This document shows, piece by piece, positions 23,663 to 33,812 of a stretch of 64,000 bases of DNA (its first letter is position 1; each line of letters opens with the position of its first letter). The notes under the pieces were generated by a model. That model did no database searches and was not told the origin of the DNA. It saw only the letters and a list, made by a program, of their open reading frames with translations. Position numbers and translations under genes: made by a program. This DNA comes from Clostridium sp. BJN0013 (GTDB taxonomy: Bacteria > Bacillota > Clostridia > Clostridiales > Clostridiaceae), in the NCBI RefSeq assembly GCF_040939125.1, contig NZ_CP162495.1:3162001-3226000 (forward strand), written 5' to 3'.

Positions 23663-23691
23663 ATAATATCATAATTAATAATATATTACAA
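23663..23691 (-). promoter_or_regulatory. rnpB promoter
   Basis: Minus-strand TTGTAA (23686-23691), 17-bp spacer, TATTAT (23663-23668), which places the start near the predicted 5' end of rnpB. Confidence 0.65.
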
Positions 23692-23741
23692 TAAAAATCT
23701 GAAATAAATATCAGGTTAAATTAAATAATAATTCAAAATAT

Positions 23742-24464
23742 CTATTGATTTTGAGATATTTTATTATAACTTATTATTCTTCCACAATTATCACAGCAAA
23801 CTATACCTCTATGATTTTTTACATTATCTATAGTCATAGCAGCTACTTTCATTTTACAACCCAAACATACTCCCTGTGATAATCTGGCAGCCCCTGTTCC
23901 TTTAATAGAAGATAGTCTATTAAATTTATCTAATAATTCTTTTGGCACACGCTTCTCACAATTTAAAATATTTTGTTCTGCTTTTTCTATATTTTGTTTG
24001 ATTTTAATTATTTTTTCATTACTGTTTTTTTTAATCTTATGGAAATCAGCTTTAATAGTAATTAGCTTTTTTCCACTGCACTCCTTTTGTTGTGATAACT
24101 CTTCCTCCTCATATAAAAGTTTCAAATTTTCTTCCTCTAATTCTTTCATTTTGCTTACTTTTGATTCAATAGACTTTTCCAATGAATTAATTAATTTTAA
24201 ATCATATTTTAAATTTTTATATAATTTATTTTCTTCAGAAATTATCTCTTGCTTAATAGTATTCAGTTTATTTTCAATATTTTCTATTTCTATTTGATTT
24301 TTTTTCAGTTTAATATCTATAGATTTATATTTTTCCTTTTCCTGTTCAAACTCATCTTTTATTTTTTTCATGGAATAAATACCTGAATGAGTTTTTAATT
24401 CTCTTTTACATTTTTTTATTATTTCTTTATTATCTTGAATTTCAATAAGCAAATCCAACATCAT
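23742..24464 (-). CDS. Coiled-coil protein with C-terminal C4 zinc ribbon
   Basis: The 240-residue protein is a long charged coiled coil (about 10-170) followed by a zinc ribbon with CLGCKMKVA and CCDNCGRIISY. This is the CT398/DUF-type zinc-ribbon family found beside the NIF3-like gene in many Firmicutes and Actinobacteria, with a suggested role in secretion or as a chaperone adaptor. An AAAATATCT/AGATATTTT hairpin spans its stop codon. Confidence 0.8.
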   Translation of the reverse strand: MMLDLLIEIQDNKEIIKKCKRELKTHSGIYSMKKIKDEFEQEKEKYKSIDIKLKKNQIEIENIENKLNTIKQEIISEENKLYKNLKYDLKLINSLEKSIESKVSKMKELEEENLKLLYEEEELSQQKECSGKKLITIKADFHKIKKNSNEKIIKIKQNIEKAEQNILNCEKRVPKELLDKFNRLSSIKGTGAARLSQGVCLGCKMKVAAMTIDNVKNHRGIVCCDNCGRIISYNKISQNQ

Positions 24465-24552
24465 ATAATACTACCCTCCCTATTAAACTTAACTTCAAAC
24501 ATATAAAATCATTAATAAATTAAAAAAGCAGAAATGAAGTCAACTCTCATTC

Positions 24553-25368
24553 CTACTTATATTTATACGGACTTCTATTTACTTTTGATAAAATTACAGT
24601 ATTACAAAATCCATTGGATTTTATCTCATGCATTAAAATTTCTGCTATTTTTTCCATAGCAGGCCATTCCGTTTCAAAGTGACCAGCATCAATTACAGCT
24701 ATTCCCTCCTCTTGAAAATCACTTACATAATGATAGGTAGTATCTCCAGTAATTATACAATCTACACCTAATAACTTTGCAGAATTAAAATAGCTTTCTC
24801 CACTTCCATTTATAACTGCTATTTTATTTATAATTTTGGATTCACTTCCTGAATATCTTAACATGGAAATATTTAAATTACTCTTTACTTTATTGCAGAG
24901 TTCTCCCAGTGTAATAGGAACTTTAAGTTCACTAATCCTTCCTATACCACAGTGATCTCCTCTATAATTTTCAACTTCTGAAGGATCAATAATATGGCAA
25001 CAAGTTAACTCAAGTAAATTCATAATAATATCATTAATTCCTCCTTTTACAGAATCAAGATTAGTATGGGAAGAATATAAATTTATATTATTTTTTATTA
25101 ACTCTATTATCTTCTTACCAATTAAAGTGCCTGTAGTTATACTATCCGGCCTTCTAAACAACAAGGGGTGATGGGTAAGTATAAGATTACACTTGTTTTG
25201 TTTTGCCTCTTCTATTACTTCTAAAGTACAATCTAAGGCCATTAATATAGAAGTTACTTCACTCTTCATGTCCCCTACCATAAGCCCTACATTATCATAA
25301 CTTTCTTTAAGTATAGAAGGAGTATATTTTTCCATTATATTGTGTATATCTTCTACTCTTAAATACAT
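24553..25368 (-). CDS. NIF3-like dinuclear metal-centre protein (YqfO family)
   Basis: The 271-residue protein has the family motifs: LMALDCTLEVIEEA, NLILTHHPLLFR (metal-binding His), SSHTNLDSVKGGIND, and the C-terminal AGHFETEWPAMEKIA. The molecular role remains debated; related proteins bind two metal ions and have been linked to GTP cyclohydrolase-like folds. It lacks the long PII-like insert of B. subtilis YqfO. Its start overlaps trmK by 10 bp, a conserved pairing. Confidence 0.9.
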   Translation of the reverse strand: MYLRVEDIHNIMEKYTPSILKESYDNVGLMVGDMKSEVTSILMALDCTLEVIEEAKQNKCNLILTHHPLLFRRPDSITTGTLIGKKIIELIKNNINLYSSHTNLDSVKGGINDIIMNLLELTCCHIIDPSEVENYRGDHCGIGRISELKVPITLGELCNKVKSNLNISMLRYSGSESKIINKIAVINGSGESYFNSAKLLGVDCIITGDTTYHYVSDFQEEGIAVIDAGHFETEWPAMEKIAEILMHEIKSNGFCNTVILSKVNRSPYKYK

Positions 25369-26048
25369 TCTATCAACTCCTGTAATTTTTCTATTTTAAT
25401 CTGCAAATCTATCTTTCTTTTTTTAGCTAGTTCCGTATCTTTATTTATATTTAAAATTATCTTATTGTAATTGTGAATTTTATTCTTTAAAAACTTTAAA
25501 ATAAGACTGTGTTTCTTTTTTATTAATACTTCTCCCACCTCATAAAATATACTATCTACATGTTTAATATTTTCATCATATTTTACTTTTATTATCTCAT
25601 AAAATTTATTTTCGTCAATACATAGTTCTTCATCTAATATTTTAAATCCATTGGTATATATATACTTTCTCAATACCTGTGAATGCTGCATAGGTTGAAG
25701 TATTAAGGATTTCGCTCCCTTAAACACTTCCAAATCTTCTTCTATTATATCCTTTATAAGATTTCCTCCCATACCTGCAATTACTATTTCCTCAGCTTCT
25801 CCCGGACTTATAGTTGAAAGCCCTCTACCTAATCTACAATCTATTTCATGTTCCAATTTATGAAGTTTTATATTAAACTCTGCCTTTTTTATAGGTCCTC
25901 TATTTATATCAGAAGCTATAGCTCTCCTACAAATTCTATTCTTTACCAGATAAATGGGCACATACCCATGATCTGTTCCTATATCAGCTATGCATTGGCA
26001 GTTATCCACCATATTTAATAAAGTTTTAAGTCTTAAACTAATCTCCAT
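25359..26048 (-). CDS. trmK: tRNA (adenine22-N1)-methyltransferase TrmK
   Basis: TrmK makes m1A22 in tRNA using S-adenosylmethionine. The SAM-binding loop is CIADIGTDHGYVPIYLV, followed by ASDINRGPIKKAEFN and the catalytic-region IVIAGMGGNLI. I start at ATG 26048 because GGAG lies 7 bp before it; ATG 26060 would lie upstream of that site. The order rpoD ... trmK-nif3 matches B. subtilis sigA-yqfN-yqfO. Confidence 0.9.
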   Translation of the reverse strand: MEISLRLKTLLNMVDNCQCIADIGTDHGYVPIYLVKNRICRRAIASDINRGPIKKAEFNIKLHKLEHEIDCRLGRGLSTISPGEAEEIVIAGMGGNLIKDIIEEDLEVFKGAKSLILQPMQHSQVLRKYIYTNGFKILDEELCIDENKFYEIIKVKYDENIKHVDSIFYEVGEVLIKKKHSLILKFLKNKIHNYNKIILNINKDTELAKKRKIDLQIKIEKLQELIECI

Positions 26049-26099
26049 ATAATTCTCCATTCTAAAGTGCTTCTATTAAAGATCAAGTGATTATAAAAT

Positions 26100-26987
26100 T
26101 TATTTAAATGTATAAATTACTTTCATTTGCATAACTAAAAAAATTAGTGAAACTATTAATGCTATATATAAAAACCTATAAGAATACTTCTCATCATATT
26201 TAGAATAAATATATCCTGCATAATACATACAAAATAGTACTCCCATATTCAAAAGTCCATAACTCATCTGTTTAAATGCAAACTGCCTACCTGTCCCAAA
26301 TTCTACAACCGTAAAATTTGGTCGGAAGCTAAGTGGCATTTTATCAGGCAAATTTCCATTAAGATACAATATAATTGGATTTAAAGTAAGTATAATTACA
26401 ATTATAGCTGTAATTATAAGTGGCATAAAGAATTTTTGTTTTCTATTTAGATTAACAATTTTACTTAATTTATTCTCCCATTCTGAATAAAATATATTTC
26501 TTTTATTCAACTCCATTTCAAATTCATAAAAATTTTCTGGAGATAGAGCATAACTTACATTACCTGCTTTCAGGTATATAACATTTTCAGTTGAAGTAAC
26601 AAACATTTGCGTATTTCCGATTTTATGAATAAAAGATTTACCTATGGCAAATTTATTTCTACCACATCCTGATACCTTTACCCCCTTGATTCTCCCCTTT
26701 GACTTTTGATACATTTGAATATCATCAAAAGAAATTCTTTCATTTTTAAGTTTTAACATACTAGTTATGTATAAATTTTCTTCATCCGTAAAATATTTTA
26801 GTGTTCCACAGACTATAATATAATATAACTGATATAGATTAATGGCTATTAAAGTGAATTTCAAAAGAATGGATATCTCATAAGAATCTACATAACATAT
26901 TAAAAATATTAATAGACTATTATATAGAATAGATACACCCAATATAAGATATATACCTATCCCCTTTGCAGATTTATAAGTTTTCAC
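26100..26987 (-). CDS. Membrane protein with bacterial PH-like and DUF1648-like parts
   Basis: The roughly 295-residue protein has two N-terminal membrane helices (about 8-55), a soluble PH-like middle (YFTDEENLYITSMLKLKNER ... GKSFIHKIG), a third helix (FFMPLIITAIIVIILTL), the LPDKMPLSFRPN loop typical of DUF1648, and two final helices. GTG 26987 is preferred because AAGGTGG lies 8 bp upstream, inside the longer frame. It is an insertion in the rpoD-trmK gap and may be a sensor or envelope protein; function unknown. Confidence 0.6.
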   Translation of the reverse strand: MKTYKSAKGIGIYLILGVSILYNSLLIFLICYVDSYEISILLKFTLIAINLYQLYYIIVCGTLKYFTDEENLYITSMLKLKNERISFDDIQMYQKSKGRIKGVKVSGCGRNKFAIGKSFIHKIGNTQMFVTSTENVIYLKAGNVSYALSPENFYEFEMELNKRNIFYSEWENKLSKIVNLNRKQKFFMPLIITAIIVIILTLNPIILYLNGNLPDKMPLSFRPNFTVVEFGTGRQFAFKQMSYGLLNMGVLFCMYYAGYIYSKYDEKYSYRFLYIALIVSLIFLVMQMKVIYTFK

Positions 26988-27059
26988 ACTATTCACCACC
27001 TTTTTAATAACCATTATAACATAACCATACTTTACACTAAAATATTGACCAATTATATA

Positions 27060-27087
27060 TTAAAGCACCCTAAAAATGGTGCTTTAA
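27060..27087 (-). terminator. rpoD terminator overlapping its stop codon
   Basis: TTAAAGCACC (27060-27069) and GGTGCTTTAA form a 10-bp perfect stem, followed on the minus strand by TATATAATT. The stem includes the rpoD stop. Confidence 0.7.
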
Positions 27088-28148
27088 TCTAGGTAATCTT
27101 TCAATTTTTTACTTCTACTTGGATGTCTCAACTTTCTAAGTGCCTTTGCTTCTATCTGTCTTATTCTTTCTCTAGTTACATTAAACTCTTTTCCTACTTC
27201 TTCTAAAGTTCTGGCCCTTCCATCATCTAATCCAAATCTTAACCTTAAGACCTTTTCTTCCCTTGGAGTTAAAGTATCCAGTACATTTATAAGCTGTTCC
27301 TTAAGCATAGTAAAAGCTGCTGCTTCCGCTGGAGCAGGAGCCTCATCGTCAGGTATAAAATCTCCCAGATGACTATCTTCTTCTTCTCCAATTGGAGTTT
27401 CTAAAGATACTGGTTCCTGTGCTATTTTCATAATTTCCCTAACCTTATCTACAGGCATCTCCATTATTTTAGCTACTTCCTCTGCATGGGGTTCCCTTCC
27501 AAGTTCCTGAAGTAACTGTCTTGAAACTCTTATAAGCTTATTTATAGTTTCCACCATATGAACTGGTATTCTTATAGTTCTCGCCTGATCCGCTATTGCC
27601 CTTGTAATTGCCTGCCTTATCCACCAAGTGGCATAAGTACTAAATTTATATCCTTTTCTATAATCAAATTTTTCTACTGCCTTTATAAGACCTAAATTTC
27701 CTTCCTGAATTAAGTCTAAAAAAAGCATTCCTCTTCCTACATATCTTTTTGCTATACTTACTACTAATCTTAAGTTAGCTTCTGCTAATTTTTTCTTGGC
27801 AACTTGATTTCCTTCTTCTATTTTTTTTGCAAGGGACACCTCTTCTTCTGGTAAAAGCAGGGGTACTTTACCTATTTCCTTCAAATACATTCTTACTGGA
27901 TCATCTATAGCAATGCCTTCTGGAACTGACAAATCTAAATTTTTTTCATTTAACTCCATATCGTGCATATCTCCATTTACTTCTATTCCCATAGATTCAA
28001 GTACCTCATATATTTTTTCTATTTGCTGTGGACTTAAATCTACTTCCTCCAATTCATCCATTATTTCTTTATAGGTTAAAGTGCCGTTTTTTTTACCTTT
28101 TTCTATGAGCTTCTTAACTAATTTTACTTTTGCACTTTTATCTTTCAT
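27084..28148 (-). CDS. rpoD: Primary sigma factor RpoD/SigA
   Basis: This is the housekeeping sigma factor. The 354-residue protein has region 1.2 ([17 protein letters not shown]), region 2 ([20 protein letters not shown] then [16 protein letters not shown]), region 3, and region 4.2 ([20 protein letters not shown]). Region 1.1 is short, as usual in clostridia. It follows dnaG by 20 bp, the classic macromolecular-synthesis operon without rpsU, which lies near 53,600. Confidence 0.97.
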   Translation of the reverse strand: MKDKSAKVKLVKKLIEKGKKNGTLTYKEIMDELEEVDLSPQQIEKIYEVLESMGIEVNGDMHDMELNEKNLDLSVPEGIAIDDPVRMYLKEIGKVPLLLPEEEVSLAKKIEEGNQVAKKKLAEANLRLVVSIAKRYVGRGMLFLDLIQEGNLGLIKAVEKFDYRKGYKFSTYATWWIRQAITRAIADQARTIRIPVHMVETINKLIRVSRQLLQELGREPHAEEVAKIMEMPVDKVREIMKIAQEPVSLETPIGEEEDSHLGDFIPDDEAPAPAEAAAFTMLKEQLINVLDTLTPREEKVLRLRFGLDDGRARTLEEVGKEFNVTRERIRQIEAKALRKLRHPSRSKKLKDYLD

Positions 28149-28168
28149 TTACTTGCCTCCCTTGACCA

Positions 28169-29935
28169 TTACTGTATTTCACCAATTCTTTTTTGTATTT
28201 CAATCAACTGTTGTGCAAACTCTAGAGATTCTTCCAAATTTCCTTTAGATTCACATTCCCTTATTTTTCCAATAATATTTTTTTTATATTCTTCCAATTT
28301 ATATTTTTTTATTCTATTTATAAAATTATGCAACATATTTATCCATTCTTCATCATTATATTGAACTTCTGTTTCCATAATATTTATCCATTCTTTAGAT
28401 GTATCTATATCTATACATTTTAATTCTATATACCTTTTTCTTTTTTCTACATCACCATATTTCATATTTTCAGCTATATATTGATATATTTTTTTATGAC
28501 TTTCTAGTATAAGTTCATCATCTTTTATTTTATTCAAACTATATATAAAAGCTTCATCATTTTCTAATATAAGCTTTAAAAAAGCTCTCTCTGCCTTTAA
28601 ATATGCGGGTTCTAAATATAATTTTTGTCCAAAACCCATATCTATATTCACATTCACATCTTTTTTTACATTTTTTTGTATATTTAACATGTCATAGAGT
28701 GTCTGTTCCTTTATACCTGTGTCCTCCCATAATTTTTTTATGTATATTTCTCTTTCTATGGGATCTAACTCAACTAATATTTTTAATACTTTTTCCGTAT
28801 ACCTTACGATATCCTGAGGATTGTTGAAATCTATATCCTTTTTTATATTTTTAATTCTGTAATCTATTAAATCATCAGCTTTTTGTATAAGCATTAAAAA
28901 TGCCTCTCTGCCATTGTTTCTAATAAACTCATCTGGATCCTTTCCCTGAGGTATAGATAGAACCTTCACCTCCAAGCCTACACTTTTTAGTATACTCATA
29001 CTTCTTAATGTAGCTATTTCGCCTGCCCTATCTGCATCATAGGATAATATTACTTTATCTGCATATCTTGCCATAAGCTTTGCCTGATTTATAGTAAGAG
29101 CTGTTCCTAAAGAAGCTACAACATTTTTTATACCATATTGATGAAGGGCTATACAATCCATGTACCCTTCTACAATTATAAGAGTCCTAGATGTATTATT
29201 TTTTATAGCAAAATTTAACCCGTAGAGATTTACACCCTTTTTAAATAAAGGGGTTTCTGGTGAATTTAAGTATTTTGGCTTTGAATGGTCTAATACCCTA
29301 CCTCCAAATCCTATTATTTTTCCCCTATAATCAAATACTGGAAACATTATTCTATTTCTAAATCTATCATAATAATTTCCTTTTTCACTCTTAATTATAA
29401 GTCCATTTGAAACCATATCTAACTCAGTAAATCCTTTATTTTTTAGGAAACTTAACATATGATTCCAGCTGTCAATAGAATATCCAAGGCCAAACTTTAT
29501 TATGGTATGCTCCGTTATTCCTCGGTTTAATAGATATGATTTAGCTGATTTATTCTTATTTAGAGAATAAAAAAAATATCTAGCTGCCTCTACATTTAAC
29601 TTATATAAATTTTCAAATGTACTTTTTTTATTATTTTTATTTTTACTTAAGTCTATATCTATATTTACTCTATCTGCTAACAATTCTACTGCTTCTAGAA
29701 AGTTTAAATTTTGTGACTTCATTATAAAAGTTATTACATTGCCTGCCTCTCCACATCCAAAACATTTATATATTTGCTTATCTCTAGATACACTAAAAGA
29801 GGGAGTTTTTTCATTATGAAAGGGACATAGTCCCAAATAGTTTTTACCTGATCTTTTTAACTTTACTTTTTCAGATATTATATCTACTATGTCATTTTCC
29901 TCTTTAATCTTTTGAATGACATCTTCCGATATCAC
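28169..29935 (-). CDS. dnaG: DNA primase DnaG
   Basis: DnaG makes RNA primers at the replication fork. The 588-residue protein has the zinc finger (CPFHNEKTPSF and YKCFGCGEAGN, about 41-68), the primase core (FRNRIMFPVFDYRGKIIGFG), TOPRIM with LIIVEGYMDCIAL and SYDADRAGEIA, and a helicase-binding C-terminal helical region. It starts with ATG behind GGGGGG-type sequence and leads the dnaG-rpoD operon. Confidence 0.97.
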   Translation of the reverse strand: MISEDVIQKIKEENDIVDIISEKVKLKRSGKNYLGLCPFHNEKTPSFSVSRDKQIYKCFGCGEAGNVITFIMKSQNLNFLEAVELLADRVNIDIDLSKNKNNKKSTFENLYKLNVEAARYFFYSLNKNKSAKSYLLNRGITEHTIIKFGLGYSIDSWNHMLSFLKNKGFTELDMVSNGLIIKSEKGNYYDRFRNRIMFPVFDYRGKIIGFGGRVLDHSKPKYLNSPETPLFKKGVNLYGLNFAIKNNTSRTLIIVEGYMDCIALHQYGIKNVVASLGTALTINQAKLMARYADKVILSYDADRAGEIATLRSMSILKSVGLEVKVLSIPQGKDPDEFIRNNGREAFLMLIQKADDLIDYRIKNIKKDIDFNNPQDIVRYTEKVLKILVELDPIEREIYIKKLWEDTGIKEQTLYDMLNIQKNVKKDVNVNIDMGFGQKLYLEPAYLKAERAFLKLILENDEAFIYSLNKIKDDELILESHKKIYQYIAENMKYGDVEKRKRYIELKCIDIDTSKEWINIMETEVQYNDEEWINMLHNFINRIKKYKLEEYKKNIIGKIRECESKGNLEESLEFAQQLIEIQKRIGEIQ

Positions 29936-30036
29936 TAAATACCCCCCTATCTTAAATTATTATACTCAAGAATAAATATATTCGACATAAATTACTATAT
30001 TCCTTCCTTAAAAATAAATATTTTTCTTTTTTTAAT

Positions 30037-30132
30037 AAGAATATATTATATATAATATATTCTTTATAAAAATCAAATATCCTTCCATGAATATAAATAA
30101 TTAATTTAATATTAAACTAATTATTTATATTC
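30037..30132. repeat. Two long AT-rich palindromes between dgt and dnaG
   Basis: The 230 bp between the dnaG start and dgt stop hold a 28-bp perfect palindrome (about 30037-30064, centre TATATA) and a near-perfect 44-bp palindrome (about 30089-30132, centre AATATT). Both may be dgt terminators or cruciform-prone sites in front of dnaG. No gene is seen. Confidence 0.6.
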
Positions 30133-30165
30133 GTATTTTGCCCATATAATAGCAAAAATTATTCC

Positions 30166-31191
30166 TCAATATATAACAAATTTAGGCATATATATATTAT
30201 TAAACTGCATAATACAATAATCATCACTCATACCAGCTATATAATCCGATACTCCCCTATAAAGTCCCTCATTTTCAACAATACTTATATAAAATTCAGG
30301 CATTTTATCTGGATTTTTTAAAAAATAATTAAATACCTGCTCCAGTACAAATTTGGCTTTATTTCTCTCATCTTTAAGTATATTGCCTCTATAGATTTTT
30401 TTAAACATAAATTCTCTTAATATGCTTAGAGCTTTAAATACTTCCTCACTTAGAGATACTTCCCTCACTCCTTTTTCAATGTTTTCTATAGTAGTATAAA
30501 TACAGTCTTTTACCAGTGTATCTATTCTTTCACTATTAGTATTTCCTAATATTTTTACTGAATATGAAGGTATCTCTTCAGTCTTTAACAGTCCTGCTCT
30601 TATGGAATCATCTATATCGTGATTTATATAAGCTATTTTATCACTGTACCTAACTACCTGCCCTTCTAATGTTGAAGCTTTTGATTTACTTGAAAAGCCA
30701 CTGTGATTTAATATTCCGTCTAAAACTTCTTCAGTTAAGTTTAACCCTGACCCTAGTTTTTCTATTTTGGTAAGTACCCGTACACTATTTTCATTATGCT
30801 TAAATCCTTTAGGTAAAAGCTTATCTAATACTTCTTCTCCACTATGGGCAAAAGCTACATGACCTATATCATGTCCCATTGCTATAGCTTCTATTAAATC
30901 TTCATTTAATCCTATCCCTTTACCTATGCTCTTACCTATTTGATCTACTTCCAATGTATGAGTAAGTCTGGTCCTATAATGATCCCCTGGAATTTTTATA
31001 TATACTTGAGTTTTATGCTTAAGTCTCCTAAAAGACTTGCTATGTATTATTCTATCTCTATCTATCATATAATCAGTTCTAATATCGTCTTTTCCTTCAT
31101 TTATATTTCTCCCCCTTGTGTTAGCAGAAAAAGAAGCTTCATTTATTAACATCAGTTTTTCTTTATTTTCTATTTTTTGTCTTACATTCAT
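30166..31191 (-). CDS. dgt: dNTP triphosphohydrolase, dGTPase-like HD protein
   Basis: It hydrolyses dNTPs to nucleosides and tripolyphosphate. HD-domain residues are visible: [32 protein letters not shown], and later [16 protein letters not shown]. At about 341 residues it matches the short Firmicute form. ATG 31191 is preferred since AGGAG lies 9 bp upstream; ATG 31200 touches that site. It lies upstream of dnaG in the same direction, the common clostridial order. Confidence 0.9.
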   Translation of the reverse strand: MNVRQKIENKEKLMLINEASFSANTRGRNINEGKDDIRTDYMIDRDRIIHSKSFRRLKHKTQVYIKIPGDHYRTRLTHTLEVDQIGKSIGKGIGLNEDLIEAIAMGHDIGHVAFAHSGEEVLDKLLPKGFKHNENSVRVLTKIEKLGSGLNLTEEVLDGILNHSGFSSKSKASTLEGQVVRYSDKIAYINHDIDDSIRAGLLKTEEIPSYSVKILGNTNSERIDTLVKDCIYTTIENIEKGVREVSLSEEVFKALSILREFMFKKIYRGNILKDERNKAKFVLEQVFNYFLKNPDKMPEFYISIVENEGLYRGVSDYIAGMSDDYCIMQFNNIYMPKFVIY

Positions 31192-31304
31192 ATGAATCAT
31201 CTCCTAAACTTTATTATTTAAGATTGCTTTTTTAACAAGAAATGTATATTGTAAAAAACTTTCTAATATTATTATAAAGAAAGAACTTTTTAAGGAGTTT
31301 TTAT

Positions 31305-32345
31305 ATGGATTTATTGTCTGAGGAAAATGTAAAAGAACATGTACTTCCTGAATACAATATGGCAAGTGCAGATATAACTAGAATTAAATTTAAAGATACA
31401 AACAAACAAAGAGCAGTATATAAAATATCCCATTTAAATAAAAATTATTGTTTAAAAAAAGTATACTTTGATGAAGGAAATTTACTCTTTGTATACTCTG
31501 CAATAGAATGGTTATTTAGAAATAACATAAATGTTCCAAGAATATTACCTACAATTCATAATGAACGCTTTGTAAAATACAATAATATGTTTTTCATATT
31601 AACACCATGGATAGATGGTATAAAATGTGACTATGACAACAGTTCCCATTTGTTTAGTACTACTTTAAATCTAGCAAAAATGCACAATAGATCTAAAAAT
31701 TTTATTCCAATAGAGAAAAGTTATAAAAGGACTAATTTTCAAAATATATATATATCCTTTGAAAAACATTTTAGACAACTTCTAAATTGTTCAAATTTAT
31801 CTTTTAGATATCAAGACAAATTCTCTAAACTATTTTTAAAGAATTTTGAAGTCAACTCCACCTTAGCAGAAATAGCCCTTAAAGTATCTTCTGCTATAAA
31901 CTATGATAATTTAACTACTTCCCTCTGTCACTTAGATTATGTAAATAAAAATATAATATTCGATAACAATAGTAAAGTTTGGGTAATAGATTTTGATAAA
32001 TGCAGCATAGATTATTGTTCTCATGATTTGTCTTACTTCTTAAGAAGATTTCTAAAGAGAACTAATAGTAATTGGAATTTAAATACAGCTATAAAATGCT
32101 TGACTCTTTACGAAAAAGTCTCTACTTTAACTTTGGATGATTATAAGTATATCATTTCTTATCTATCTTTTCCCCAAAAATTTTGGAAAATATCTAGAGA
32201 TTATTACAATAATATAACGAAATGCAATACGAGTTCTTTTTTTTATTTATTAAAAAAAGCTTCTAATAATAATATTAATCAATTAGAATTTATAGTAGGA
32301 CTAGGAAAATATACAGAAAAAAAATTTGATACCTTAATTACTTAA
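31305..32345 (+). CDS. CotS-family spore-coat kinase-like protein
   Basis: The 346-residue protein has the aminoglycoside-phosphotransferase-like fold: YCLKKVYF (ATP lysine), FILTPWIDG (hinge), LCHLDYVNKNIIFD (catalytic HxDxxxxN) and VWVIDFDKC (metal-binding DFD). CotS/YsxE/YutH proteins of this type are attached to the spore coat. It is a single gene, divergent from dgt, with AAGGAG before the ATG. Regulation by a mother-cell sigma factor is likely but no such promoter was identified. Confidence 0.78.
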   Translation: MDLLSEENVKEHVLPEYNMASADITRIKFKDTNKQRAVYKISHLNKNYCLKKVYFDEGNLLFVYSAIEWLFRNNINVPRILPTIHNERFVKYNNMFFILTPWIDGIKCDYDNSSHLFSTTLNLAKMHNRSKNFIPIEKSYKRTNFQNIYISFEKHFRQLLNCSNLSFRYQDKFSKLFLKNFEVNSTLAEIALKVSSAINYDNLTTSLCHLDYVNKNIIFDNNSKVWVIDFDKCSIDYCSHDLSYFLRRFLKRTNSNWNLNTAIKCLTLYEKVSTLTLDDYKYIISYLSFPQKFWKISRDYYNNITKCNTSSFFYLLKKASNNNINQLEFIVGLGKYTEKKFDTLIT

Positions 32346-32370
32346 TTAATTATTATGAAATAACTAAACC

Positions 32371-32396
32371 GGCCTCCTCATATTTATGAAGAGGTC
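32371..32396. terminator. Shared terminator between converging cotS-like and bioA genes
   Basis: CCTC-TCATA and TATGA-GAGG form a stem with one bulge between the + strand gene ending at 32345 and the minus-strand bioA ending at 32438. Poly-U is weak on both sides. Confidence 0.5.
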
Positions 32397-32437
32397 GATA
32401 TTATCAAATAATTTTTAATAGACTTAAAGTATACTTT

Positions 32438-33793
32438 TTATAATTTATTTTCTACAAAATACTTTTCTATACTCTGGAAGCATTTATTTACCATAAATTT
32501 TATTTCCTCTTCATTAATAATGTATGGAGGAATAAAATAAAGAACATTTCCAATAGGTCTTAATAATAACCCTTTACTAAGTGCAATCTTATAAATCTCA
32601 TACCCTACTCTCATTTGCCAAGGATAGTCTTTTTTAGTCAACTTATCTTTTACTATTTCAATAGCTGTTATCATGCCTATGTTTCTAACTTCACCTATAT
32701 GCTTTGATACTTTTGCTCTTTCCAATGTAAGTTTTTTTATCAGTTTACCTTTTTTTCGATTGTTCTCAATAATATTATCCTCTTCGAATATTTTTAAACT
32801 TTCTAAAGCAATGGCACAACTCATGGCATTACCTGCATAGGTATGGCTGTGAAGAAATGCTTTTTGTTCATTATAATCACCATAGAAACAATCATATATT
32901 TCACCCGTTGTCATAACTACGGACATAGGCATATATCCTGCAGAAATTCCTTTTGAGAGGCACATAAAGTCTGGGCTTATCTGGGCATGATTACAAGCAA
33001 ACATCTCTCCAGTTCTACCAAAACCGACTGCAATCTCATCTGCAATAAGATGTACATCATATTTATCACAGATTTTACGCAGCTTCTCTAGATAATTAGA
33101 TGAATATATCTTCATACCTGCAGCTCCTTGAACCATTGGTTCAACTATTACAGCACTTATTTCATCATGTTTCTCTTCCATACACTTCTCCATATTTGCA
33201 AAGCACTCTGCGTTACAATTATCTCTAGTACAACCATATTTACACCTATAACAATCTGGCCCCTCTACTCTTATAGTATCTAAAAGAAGAGGGTTGTATA
33301 TCTTATTGTACTCATCAATATCACAAACAGACAGAGCACCTAAAGTTTCTCCATGGTATGCATCACTCAAAGCTGCAAATCTTTTCTTTTTAGTGTTTCC
33401 CTTCTGCATATGATAATGAAAACTCATCTTTAAAGCTATTTCTACCGCTGAAGAGCCATTATCAGAAAAAAATACTTTTGTTAACCTATCTGGCGTTATA
33501 TTTACCAGCTTTTCTGATAAATCTATTGCAGGCTTATTCGAAAAATTTGCAAATATAACGTGTTCAATATTATCTATCTGTTCTTTTATAGTCTCGTTAA
33601 TTCTTTTATTGCTGTGACCCAAGGTGTTTGTCCACCAAGACGATACACAGTCTAAATATTTATTTCCCTCAATATCATAAAGCCAAACCCCTTCTCCCTT
33701 TTCTATAACTATTGGATTAAACTCCTCATAATCCTTCATTTGTCCACAAGGATGCCATATGTATTTTAAATCTCTTTTTACATAGTCATTCAT
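32438..33793 (-). CDS. bioA: Adenosylmethionine-8-amino-7-oxononanoate aminotransferase BioA
   Basis: BioA converts KAPA to DAPA in biotin synthesis, using SAM as amino donor and PLP. The 451-residue class III aminotransferase shows WHPCGQMKDYEEFNP, SSWWTNTLGHSN, the LIADEIAVGFGRTGEMFACN aspartate region and PLP lysine in LSKGISAGYMPMS. It follows bioD by 19 bp. bioB and bioF are not in this window. Confidence 0.95.
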   Translation of the reverse strand: MNDYVKRDLKYIWHPCGQMKDYEEFNPIVIEKGEGVWLYDIEGNKYLDCVSSWWTNTLGHSNKRINETIKEQIDNIEHVIFANFSNKPAIDLSEKLVNITPDRLTKVFFSDNGSSAVEIALKMSFHYHMQKGNTKKKRFAALSDAYHGETLGALSVCDIDEYNKIYNPLLLDTIRVEGPDCYRCKYGCTRDNCNAECFANMEKCMEEKHDEISAVIVEPMVQGAAGMKIYSSNYLEKLRKICDKYDVHLIADEIAVGFGRTGEMFACNHAQISPDFMCLSKGISAGYMPMSVVMTTGEIYDCFYGDYNEQKAFLHSHTYAGNAMSCAIALESLKIFEEDNIIENNRKKGKLIKKLTLERAKVSKHIGEVRNIGMITAIEIVKDKLTKKDYPWQMRVGYEIYKIALSKGLLLRPIGNVLYFIPPYIINEEEIKFMVNKCFQSIEKYFVENKL

Positions 33794-33812
33794 AGCCGCA
33801 CCTCAATTTTTA

